44,227 bases of DNA, taken from contig CAZCTO010000019.1 of assembly GCA_964501725.1 (NCBI GenBank), positions 1 to 44,227 on the forward strand, read 5' to 3'. The stretch's first letter is position 1. Each line of letters begins with the position of its first letter. Of the stretch, positions 17,833-24,831 are shown piece after piece. This DNA comes from CAZCTO01 sp964501725. Its GTDB lineage: Bacteria > Bacillota > Clostridia > Saccharofermentanales > Saccharofermentanaceae. A program made the position numbers and the translations under genes. The notes under the pieces were generated by a model. That model did no database searches. It was not told the DNA's origin and saw only the letters and a list, made by a program, of their open reading frames with translations.

Positions 17833-19020
17833 TCATCCATAGCAGAAATAGTTCCCGGCGCATTCACCGTATTGTCTGGCAGGGTCTGAATAAGCATAAT
17901 ATCTACTTCTGAAATAAATAACATTTGTCGGAATGGTAGTGCAGGGATATGCTTCCAAAATAGCTTTCCTTGATGAGGCTGTGCCGGTTGTATTATCATC
18001 AACTGTAGAAAACTGGCCCGGCCTTGTCAATACGCCGTAAACGCCGCTTCCCCAGGTGCCGTAGTTGACTCTGTTCCAAATAACTTGAGCAACCCAGACC
18101 TGACAAGTGTAGTTATGGCTTTCTGCTTCAACCACCTTCGCCATGAGTTCAAAATCATCCACCGAGAGACCTACAGCCGCTGCCATCTCCGAAATTTCGG
18201 TTGGAACCGGAGTGGGCTTCGGAGTCGGTTTTGCAGTAGGCTTCGGGGTGGGTTTCGGGGTGGGAGTTGCCGGAGCCGTCGAAGTACAAAGCTTGGCAAG
18301 GATATAGGTATCCTTGACGGTCCTGTACCATCCGTTTGAGGTCACTGCCGTAATCTCAATTTCGCTTCCGGCAGATAAAGTCTTTACGATTTCGAAGTCC
18401 GTCCCCGGACCGGATCGGACATTGATGTTGCCGGTTGCGTAGTAGGTACCGGTCTTTGCCGTCTCGGGAACGGCGGTGGAAAGAAAATCCGAGATGACGT
18501 ATTTGCCTTCACCCAGCTTCTTCCACCCATTACTGGTGGATGCTATAACGGTAACGGTATCCCCGCGCGCAAAGGTGCCAATGCTCTCATATTCAGTGCC
18601 GGGACCGGACCGCAAATTGATCTTAGCGGTTACATAATACGTTGCCGACTCTTCGGTCTCGGTAATCGGGGGCACCGTCGACTCAGGCACTTGTGTATCG
18701 GTGGGCTCCGCTCCGGTGGTTTCAGTTGCGGTGGTTTCCGCCCCGGTCGGTTCCGTACCCGCAGTTGTTGTTGCGACGGTTTCTTCCGCGCGATCCACAA
18801 GGGACGGGACAGTTTGATCTCCGTCGATGCTCGCCAGCATGTCGGTAGTGGGTGCCGTCTGAGATGAACCGGTCTGAGAAGCAGCCTTATTGCCCGACAA
18901 AGCGGACTCGGCGCCCATAATGCATACCAAGACAACCGCAATCAAAAGCCCTGAACCTAATGCGGTTCGAAGACCTTCTCCTTTACTTCTGCTTTGCTTT
19001 GGCAGTCCGATAAACTTCAT
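17833..19020 (-). CDS. Membrane-anchored cell-wall hydrolase with two SH3 domains (SleB-type)
   Basis: The 395-residue protein is a modular wall enzyme. An N-terminal helix at about residues 19-40 (GSGLLIAVVLVCIMGAESAL) anchors or secretes it. A Thr/Glu-rich linker follows (about 45-120), two bacterial SH3 domains at about 125-185 and 190-250 (both with NxRSGPGTxxE), a PTPKPTPKP linker, and a Hydrolase_2/SleB domain from about 275 to the end, with MAKVVEAESHNYTCQVWVAQ carrying the expected catalytic glutamate. SleB-type enzymes are lytic transglycosylases of peptidoglycan; here it may serve in growth or spore biology. AGAAGGATTT precedes ATG 19020 and an extended -10 promoter lies at 19097-19125. 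Confidence 0.9.
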   Translation of the reverse strand: MKFIGLPKQSRSKGEGLRTALGSGLLIAVVLVCIMGAESALSGNKAASQTGSSQTAPTTDMLASIDGDQTVPSLVDRAEETVATTTAGTEPTGAETTATETTGAEPTDTQVPESTVPPITETEESATYYVTAKINLRSGPGTEYESIGTFARGDTVTVIASTSNGWKKLGEGKYVISDFLSTAVPETAKTGTYYATGNINVRSGPGTDFEIVKTLSAGSEIEITAVTSNGWYRTVKDTYILAKLCTSTAPATPTPKPTPKPTAKPTPKPTPVPTEISEMAAAVGLSVDDFELMAKVVEAESHNYTCQVWVAQVIWNRVNYGTWGSGVYGVLTRPGQFSTVDDNTTGTASSRKAILEAYPCTTIPTNVIYFRSRYYAYSDPARQYGECAGNYFCYG

Positions 19021-19042
19021 AAATCCTTCTCTGACTTGATAT

Positions 19043-19065
19043 CGATTCCGTTACTGCCGGAATCG
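19043..19065. promoter_or_regulatory. 8-bp inverted repeat in the hydrolase 5' leader
   Basis: CGATTCCG (19043-19050) and CGGAATCG (19058-19065) are perfect complements around a 7-nt loop. The element lies between the promoter and the start codon of the hydrolase, so it is a leader hairpin or an operator. Confidence 0.4.
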
Positions 19066-19096
19066 TCCAACAGATTGGGGGCGTATTTTCAAACCG

Positions 19097-19125
19097 ATTA
19101 TACCACAAAACTCTCAAATGCAAAA
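19097..19125 (-). promoter_or_regulatory. Extended -10 promoter of the cell-wall hydrolase
   Basis: Read on the minus strand: TTTTGC (19125-19120), 17-bp spacer, TATAAT (19102-19097), with TGG directly before the -10 forming an extended -10 element. It lies about 77 bp upstream of the start. Confidence 0.7.
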
Positions 19126-19131
19126 TTATGC

Positions 19132-19896
19132 CTATTTTCGGTTCCGATACGCGTTGATCCGCTCACGTATGGACAGCCTGTCATTCTTGTTCATACGCAT
19201 TTTGGGAAAGGCATTGAGGATGCGTCGCATCTTGCTGAAAAAACGCCGCACCTTTTCTTCCTGCTGACTCAAAAGCGCACGTAAATCTTCTTCCAATTTG
19301 GCTCTTTTTTCTTCTGCGGCTTCCAGCAAATCCGTTCTCAGCTTGTCAATTCGCTCCGCAAGAGCCGTAAGAGAAAGCAGCTCCCGATTGAACACCATTG
19401 TGTACCGCACAGAGTACATAAGATCCAGCAAAACAGAAATAAGGATGACGATGGTGGCTGTAAGCAAGATTTTCCCGCTCAAAGCCTCCACAACCGATTG
19501 AAATGCCGGATGCACGAGGTACACAAGAATCAGGCACAAAATGCCCCAGAAGAGGCTGTATATGAGGTTAACCCGTCCGTTGAGATTATAACGATAGGTG
19601 GAATAATCCCAGAAACTCTTCTTGAAAACCTTTTCGAGCAGGAAACTGACAAAATACTCCAGAGCCGTCATCAGAATGACCCCAAAGACATAAACCAGGA
19701 CGACATTCTCCGCAAACGGATGCAATAAAAGCAACACCAGAAGCGACCCGAAGCCGTAGATCGGACATATCGGTCCGGCCAGAAAGCCTCTCCAAATGAA
19801 TTTGCGGCCGCGCAACGAACAAAATAAAGTTTCGACAACCCAGCCCAGAAAACTGTAGATGGTGAAGTACAGAACCATTTGATAAAAAATCATCAT
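19132..19896 (-). CDS. CmpB-like multi-helix membrane protein (putative ABC transporter type IV family)
   Basis: This 254-residue protein has about five membrane helices in its first 170 residues, starting with MVLYFTIYSFLGWVVETLFC and FLAGPICPIYGFGSLLVLLL, the hallmark of the PF06541 family ('putative ABC-transporter type IV', CmpB). The C-terminal third is a charged coiled coil (about 180-230) ending in a basic tail. There is no nucleotide-binding partner nearby, so transport is unproven; many members sit beside cell-envelope genes, as here. GGAGCAAATTACGCGG lies before the start at 19896 and a strong promoter is at 19953-19981. Confidence 0.8.
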   Translation of the reverse strand: MMIFYQMVLYFTIYSFLGWVVETLFCSLRGRKFIWRGFLAGPICPIYGFGSLLVLLLLHPFAENVVLVYVFGVILMTALEYFVSFLLEKVFKKSFWDYSTYRYNLNGRVNLIYSLFWGILCLILVYLVHPAFQSVVEALSGKILLTATIVILISVLLDLMYSVRYTMVFNRELLSLTALAERIDKLRTDLLEAAEEKRAKLEEDLRALLSQQEEKVRRFFSKMRRILNAFPKMRMNKNDRLSIRERINAYRNRK

Positions 19897-19952
19897 CCGC
19901 GTAATTTGCTCCTGTGTCCGGCAGGATTGAACGAAGGATTAACCTATCGTAT

Positions 19953-19981
19953 ATTATAACCGTGATACGAAGTCGTGGCAA
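19953..19981 (-). promoter_or_regulatory. Sigma-A promoter of the CmpB-like gene
   Basis: On the minus strand, TTGCCA (19981-19976), a 17-bp spacer and a perfect TATAAT (19958-19953), about 57 bp before the start codon. Confidence 0.8.
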
Positions 19982-20124
19982 AGATTTATGATTTGTTTTG
20001 GTATTCCGGTTTCCATTTTTGAAGATAACCGTTAAAATGCAATATCAGTGAGGCAGATTTTCTCTTAAATTTGTTAAAATATTTATGGAAAAGTAGTGCT
20101 TCCTTTTTCAATATAGGTTATGCT

Positions 20125-20160
20125 GTTTGTATAACAGACAAACTTGTACAGAATACAAAC
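20125..20160. promoter_or_regulatory. Tandem TTGT-N7-ACAA dyads before pflB
   Basis: TTGT-N7-ACAA occurs twice, at 20127-20141 and 20144-20158, 17 bp apart. They are nested in a larger perfect inverted repeat, GTTTGTAT (20125-20132) and ATACAAAC (20153-20160). The element ends 25 bp before the pflB start codon. It looks like an operator for a dimeric regulator, possibly redox or fermentation control; the spacing is shorter than a standard Rex site, so the regulator is not assigned. Confidence 0.45.
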
Positions 20161-20185
20161 AAAATGCGTTGAGGTGACTGAATTC

Positions 20186-22396
20186 ATGTTTGTGCCGGGG
20201 AAATGGTGTGAAGAAATTCATGTAAGAGATTTCATCTCGCGAAATTACACGCCTTATGACGGTGACGAGTCTTTTTTGTCTGCACCCACGGAGGATACAC
20301 TGCGACTTTGGAAGCAAGTGCTTGAGTGGAAGGACAAAGAGAAGAAAGCAGGCGGTGTCCTGGATGTGGATGCAAAGACAGTATCCACGATTAATTCGCA
20401 TGCGCCGGGATATATTGATCAGGATCTCGAGAAGATCGTCGGCCTTCAAACAGACAGTCCCCTGAGACGGGCCATCATGCCTTTCGGAGGCATCCGTCTG
20501 GTGAAGACGTCGCTCAATGCGTACGGATACCAGATGGACCCCGACATTGAAAGAATATTCAAGTACCGGAAAACTCATAACGACGGCGTTTTTGATGCTT
20601 ATACGCCCGAGATGCAACGCGCCCGCCACGCCGGGCTGGTTACCGGCCTTCCCGATGCCTACGGACGGGGAAGAATCATCGGTGACTATCGCAGAGTACC
20701 TCTTTACGGGACGGCGTTTCTGATCGCACAGAAGCGGAAAGCCAAGGATTCCTGTATTCCGGATGTGATTGATACAGACGCGATCCGTGAGCGTGAGGAA
20801 ATATCCGATCAGGTTCGCGGCCTCTATGAATTAACAAAGATGGCTCAGAGTTACGGGTTTGATATTTCACGTGCGGCCAGAAATTTTAAGGAAGCCGTTC
20901 AGTGGCTTTACTTTGCATACCTTGGTGCGGTTAAGGAGCAAAACGGCGCAGCGATGTCGCTGGGTCGGGTTTCGACGTTCCTCGATATATACGCGGAAAA
21001 AGATCTCGCTGAGGGATTGATCACCGAGTCCGAGATTCAGGAGATTGTGGATCATTTTGTTATGAAGTTGCGCATGGTTCGTTTTTTGCGTACACCGGCA
21101 TATGATGAACTCTTTTCGGGCGATCCGACTTGGGTCACTGAGGCCATTGCGGGTATTAATCTCGAAGGCAGACACATGGTGACCAAGATGTCCTATCGCT
21201 TTCTTCATACACTTTCCAATCTCGGCCCCGCACCGGAGCCGAACATGACTGTGCTTTGGAGTCCGAAGCTGCCCGAGGCTTTCAAACGCTACTGCGCGAA
21301 AAAATCAATAGACACTTCATCCATCCAGTATGAGAATGACGACCTTATGCGCGAAAAATTCGGCGATGACTATGCCATTGCCTGCTGTGTGTCCGCGATG
21401 AAGGTTGGTAAACAGATGCAGTTTTTCGGTGCGCGAGCCAATCTTGCCAAGCTGCTCCTTTACGCGATTAACGGCGGTTGTGATGAAAATACAGGTGAGC
21501 AGATCGGTCCGGTTCGCGAGCCCCTGAAATCGGAGTATCTGGACTTTGAGCAGGTCATGACGCGTTTTGATGAGATGATGGCGTGGCTTTGCAAGCTCTA
21601 TATTAATACCCTCAATGTCATTCATTACATGCACGATAAATACTGCTTTGAGAAACTCGAAATGGCGCTTCATGACGAGAATGTTATCCGGACCATGGCC
21701 TGCGGCATGGCGGGGCTTTCGGTGGTCGCGGACAGTTTGAGCGCGATCAAGTACTCGCGTGTAAAGGCGATCCGGAACGCCCAGGGACTTGCGGTGGATT
21801 TTGAAGTGAACGGCGAGTATCCGGCTTTTGGAAACGATGATCCCAGGGTCGACAGGATGGCCGCCGACATCGTCAAGAAATTTATGACCGAGCTGAAGAA
21901 GCATAAGACGTATCGTAACGCGAAGCCGACGCTTTCGATTCTGACCATCACTTCCAATGTCGTATACGGAAAGAAGACCGGTTCGACCCCGGACGGAAGA
22001 AAAGAAGGCGCTCCTTTTGCACCGGGAGCCAACCCGATGCATGGCCGGGACTCCAAAGGCGCGGTTTCATCCATGCGTTCAGTCGCCCAGCTTCCTTATG
22101 ATTACAGCGAAGACGGTATTTCATATACCTTTTCAATTCTTCCGGCCACACTTGGCCCGACGGAACAAGACAGAGAGCAGAACCTTTACTCCTTGCTCGA
22201 CGGATATTTTACGGACGGCGGACACCATATCAACGTGAATGTCATTCAGCGTAAGATTCTGCTGGATGCGATGGCGCATCCGGAGAATTATCCGCAACTG
22301 ACAATCCGGGTATCCGGGTATGCGGTTCATTTTGTGCAGCTGACACACGAGCAGCAGCTCGAAGTGATAAGGCGGACCGTTCATGCAAAAATGTAA
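20186..22396 (+). CDS. pflB: Formate C-acetyltransferase (pyruvate formate-lyase)
   Basis: The start is set at ATG 20186 behind GAGGTGA (20171-20177); an open frame reaching TTG 20144 would run through the operator. The 736-residue glycyl-radical enzyme converts pyruvate and CoA to acetyl-CoA and formate without oxygen. Adjacent active-site cysteines Cys400-Cys401 sit in IACCVSAMKVG, and the radical glycine is Gly711 in RVSGYAVHF near the C-terminus. VRDFISRNYTPYDGDESFL at the N-terminus is typical of true PFL rather than glycerol dehydratase-like relatives. The last 14 nt overlap the activase gene. This is the main evidence for an anaerobic fermentative host. Confidence 0.96.
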   Translation: MFVPGKWCEEIHVRDFISRNYTPYDGDESFLSAPTEDTLRLWKQVLEWKDKEKKAGGVLDVDAKTVSTINSHAPGYIDQDLEKIVGLQTDSPLRRAIMPFGGIRLVKTSLNAYGYQMDPDIERIFKYRKTHNDGVFDAYTPEMQRARHAGLVTGLPDAYGRGRIIGDYRRVPLYGTAFLIAQKRKAKDSCIPDVIDTDAIREREEISDQVRGLYELTKMAQSYGFDISRAARNFKEAVQWLYFAYLGAVKEQNGAAMSLGRVSTFLDIYAEKDLAEGLITESEIQEIVDHFVMKLRMVRFLRTPAYDELFSGDPTWVTEAIAGINLEGRHMVTKMSYRFLHTLSNLGPAPEPNMTVLWSPKLPEAFKRYCAKKSIDTSSIQYENDDLMREKFGDDYAIACCVSAMKVGKQMQFFGARANLAKLLLYAINGGCDENTGEQIGPVREPLKSEYLDFEQVMTRFDEMMAWLCKLYINTLNVIHYMHDKYCFEKLEMALHDENVIRTMACGMAGLSVVADSLSAIKYSRVKAIRNAQGLAVDFEVNGEYPAFGNDDPRVDRMAADIVKKFMTELKKHKTYRNAKPTLSILTITSNVVYGKKTGSTPDGRKEGAPFAPGANPMHGRDSKGAVSSMRSVAQLPYDYSEDGISYTFSILPATLGPTEQDREQNLYSLLDGYFTDGGHHINVNVIQRKILLDAMAHPENYPQLTIRVSGYAVHFVQLTHEQQLEVIRRTVHAKM

Positions 22397-23180
22397 TTCG
22401 GTTTTCGGGCGTGTCCATTCCGTGGAGTCGCTCGGAGCTTTGGAAGGGCCGGGTCTCCGGTTTGTCGTTTTTCTCCAGGGATGTCCGATACGCTGCGCAT
22501 ATTGCCACAATCCGGATACGTGGGATATGAGCAATGGAAAGCTGATTTCCGCAAAAGATCAAGTGGAGGAGATTCTGCGTTACAAGAATTACCTCTCCGG
22601 CGGCGTGACCCTCTCCGGCGGCGAACCGCTTGCACAGGCAGAATTTGTTTGTTCCCTGATCAATGAATGTCATCTCCATCATCTGCATACGGCTATCGAT
22701 ACTTCCGGTGCCGTGCCGCTTTCCGAATGCAAAAATGCGGTCACAGCCGCGGATTTGATTTTGTTGGATATTAAATCCTTTGATCAGGATAAGGGGCAAA
22801 AGCTCTGCGGAATCGACATGAACCAGGCATGGAACCTTCTCGATTATTGCCAATCGATCGGTAAACCGGTCTGGATCAGGCATGTTCTTGTTCCCGGGAT
22901 AACCGTTATGGAGAAGAATTCTTCCGGCACGCCGTTGGAAACAGAGTCAGACTTCCGTATCGCAAACCTTGAACTGGTCCGGGGCATCCAACGCCTGAAG
23001 GCATACTCCTGCATAGAAAAAATCGAGCTTCTTCCTTTTCACAAGCTCGGAGAATTCAAATGGGAAAATTTATCGATTCCGTTTTCGCTGCATCATGTTG
23101 ACGAGCCTTCGGAGCATGTGATAGCTTGGAGTAGAAAAATCTTACATGATCAAATTCAGCCCGGGGGGACATTATGTTAA
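22383..23180 (+). CDS. pflA: Pyruvate formate-lyase-activating enzyme (radical SAM)
   Basis: The 265-residue enzyme uses S-adenosylmethionine and a [4Fe-4S] cluster to create the glycyl radical in PflB. Cluster cysteines Cys34, Cys38 and Cys41 form CPIRCAYC, followed by HNPDTW, the standard PFL-activase motif; the SAM-binding GGE-type motif is SGGEPLAQAEF near residue 80. Its ATG lies 14 nt inside pflB, with AAGGCGG upstream, so the pair is translationally coupled. The following membrane protein overlaps its end by 7 nt. Confidence 0.95.
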   Translation: MQKCNSVFGRVHSVESLGALEGPGLRFVVFLQGCPIRCAYCHNPDTWDMSNGKLISAKDQVEEILRYKNYLSGGVTLSGGEPLAQAEFVCSLINECHLHHLHTAIDTSGAVPLSECKNAVTAADLILLDIKSFDQDKGQKLCGIDMNQAWNLLDYCQSIGKPVWIRHVLVPGITVMEKNSSGTPLETESDFRIANLELVRGIQRLKAYSCIEKIELLPFHKLGEFKWENLSIPFSLHHVDEPSEHVIAWSRKILHDQIQPGGTLC

Positions 23181-23638
23181 ATCGCATAAAAGACCGATTC
23201 TGCAATGCGAAACCGCATACGATCGCGATTGGTTTTCTTGTTTTTGCTTCGTTATTATTAGCCGCGTCAATTACGTTGACGGTGTTTTTTGCAATCGATA
23301 AATCGAAATATGAATCAGCGCACGGAACCTTCCTGAGCAGCACGGAGGAAGGCCCGGCGTTAATGTATGTTGTAAAAGGCATAGGTTACGTGGAAGGCGT
23401 CCGGAATATTCCGGGAAGCTGGAAAGACCGGGAATTGGTAGAAATTGAATATTTGAAAGGTGAGCCGGAGTCTGTCAGAGGCGTTCGCAGCGCAACGCCT
23501 TATATCGTTGCAATTATCGCAAGTTCAGCCGCAACCCTTTGGGCAATATATATTTTCCGTAAATACCCTTCCCTCAAGAACGTTGCTCCCGTCATCGATA
23601 ACCATGCGCCGACGGAAAGCGGAGGATACTATTCGTAA
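23174..23638 (+). CDS. Small two-helix membrane protein, DUF3592-like layout
   Basis: This 154-residue protein has membrane helices at about 18-42 and 107-128 with an extracytoplasmic domain of about 65 residues between them (containing EGVRNIPGSWKDRELVEIEY). That layout resembles DUF3592 proteins, but I cannot confirm the family. GGGGGGAC precedes ATG 23174 and the gene overlaps pflA by 7 nt, so it is the third gene of the pfl operon. Its last 10 bp overlap the convergent serine hydrolase gene. No role in PFL biology is evident from the sequence. Confidence 0.7.
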   Translation: MLNRIKDRFCNAKPHTIAIGFLVFASLLLAASITLTVFFAIDKSKYESAHGTFLSSTEEGPALMYVVKGIGYVEGVRNIPGSWKDRELVEIEYLKGEPESVRGVRSATPYIVAIIASSAATLWAIYIFRKYPSLKNVAPVIDNHAPTESGGYYS

Positions 23639-24726
23639 CAGGAAAATATATAATCCGATACCATTCGGGATACGGAACCGATGTTTTCCTGAGCGGTGAC
23701 TGCATTTCCGGTCTCGGTCATTACGCATATCACATAGTCTTCCGTACCGAACACAATTCCGACATCGTTATTGGTGCCGTACGCCGAGTTGAAACCGACT
23801 TTGTGCGCAACTTGTGTGTTTCCGGGTACGCCTGCGGGAACACCCCAAGTGTATTCTGTATTGCTCAGGTCATTGATCAGTGCTTCATATGAAGTCGGAT
23901 CGGCCTTATAAAGGCGGTAAAGTTCCTGCGCGTATTTTGCCAAATCCTGGGAAGATGTACGGTGCCTGCCGCTTTGCTGCGATCCCCTGTAATCTGTGTA
24001 CGTTACCGAGGACCTGTAGTTGACGACTGCGCTGATCGGCTCCATAAAAGAATCATTGACCTTATCGATGCCCCCCAGCTTCCGTAGAACCATATTGGTG
24101 GCGCAGTTATCACTAATTCGTATCGACAGACCGGTGACTTCGCTAAGTGCGTACGACGTTCCGTCCGGAGAGTTTTGGATAGTTCCGGTCCCGGCCTCAT
24201 AATCGCCGTCAGGATACGCCGAAGCTTTATATGCCATTGTGTCACTCAGTGAAAAATCTCCGGCAGCGGCCCTCTGGTAAAAATATGTGTTATATGCAAT
24301 TTTGATTGAGCTTGCCGCAACCATGGGAGTATCCCCGTTGTAAGACACGGTTTCTCCGTTATTCAGGTTAATATAATACATGCTGTATCGTCCCGATTGG
24401 GAGGAAAGGAAGGCGGCAATATCTGTCTCGAGTGTTTTAAGAAGAACAGCACGCTCTTCGGCAGTTATGGTGCTCACCGGCGCCGTCGTTTCCGAAGAGG
24501 AAGCAGAGGAGGAAGTGTTCTCTGAACTGGCCGATTCCGATGAAGATCCTTTACTGACGGATCCCGTAGGGTCGGAACTCTTTCGCTTAAGAAGTATTCC
24601 AACCAGCATAGTTCCGATAATAATGCATGCCAGACATATGAACATACAGCAAATGACAATGATCCGCCGCTGCTTTTGAATTTGCTTGTATCGGCTTCGC
24701 TTGATATTCAGGTCTTGATTTCTCAT
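23629..24726 (-). CDS. Class A beta-lactamase-fold serine hydrolase, membrane-anchored
   Basis: The 365-residue protein has a basic N-terminus, a membrane helix at about 23-47, a Ser/Glu-rich linker (48-85) and a beta-lactamase/transpeptidase-like domain. All three active-site motifs are seen: SxxK at Ser139-Lys142 (SSIK), SDN at 205-207 and KVG at 309-311 in place of KTG. It could be a beta-lactamase or, as commonly in Clostridia, a wall-associated hydrolase. It is read opposite to the pfl operon and overlaps it by 10 bp at the 3' ends. Its AAGGAC ribosome-binding site is inside a small perfect hairpin (24738-24752). Confidence 0.85.
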   Translation of the reverse strand: MRNQDLNIKRSRYKQIQKQRRIIVICCMFICLACIIIGTMLVGILLKRKSSDPTGSVSKGSSSESASSENTSSSASSSETTAPVSTITAEERAVLLKTLETDIAAFLSSQSGRYSMYYINLNNGETVSYNGDTPMVAASSIKIAYNTYFYQRAAAGDFSLSDTMAYKASAYPDGDYEAGTGTIQNSPDGTSYALSEVTGLSIRISDNCATNMVLRKLGGIDKVNDSFMEPISAVVNYRSSVTYTDYRGSQQSGRHRTSSQDLAKYAQELYRLYKADPTSYEALINDLSNTEYTWGVPAGVPGNTQVAHKVGFNSAYGTNNDVGIVFGTEDYVICVMTETGNAVTAQENIGSVSRMVSDYIFSCYE

Positions 24727-24737
24727 AAATACAGTAT

Positions 24738-24802
24738 GTCCTTCAAAAGGACGTCTCCACTCATCCGATGATAGGTCCGGTAACCGAACCTAAATGATTA
24801 TA
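24738..24802 (-). promoter_or_regulatory. Promoter and leader hairpins of the serine hydrolase gene
   Basis: On the minus strand a TATAAT lies at 24802-24797 with only a weak -35 (TTTCTT) 17 bp upstream. A 9-bp hairpin with one G-U pair follows at 24792-24772, and a 6-bp perfect hairpin, GTCCTT-TTG-AAGGAC, at 24752-24738. The second hairpin contains the AAGGA ribosome-binding site, so translation may be limited by secondary structure. Confidence 0.45.
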
Positions 24803-24831
24803 CTACAACGCTCCGGGCGAAGAAACCTTCC

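Noticed and set aside
20127..20158. Rex operators before pflB
   Set aside because: Rex sites are TTGTGA-N6-TCACAA-like, 18-20 bp. These dyads are 15 bp with seven-base centres, so Rex is not assigned.
20144..20185. Upstream TTG start for pflB
   Set aside because: It lies in the dyad element and has no ribosome-binding site; ATG 20186 has GAGGTGA at the right distance and matches the usual PFL N-terminus.
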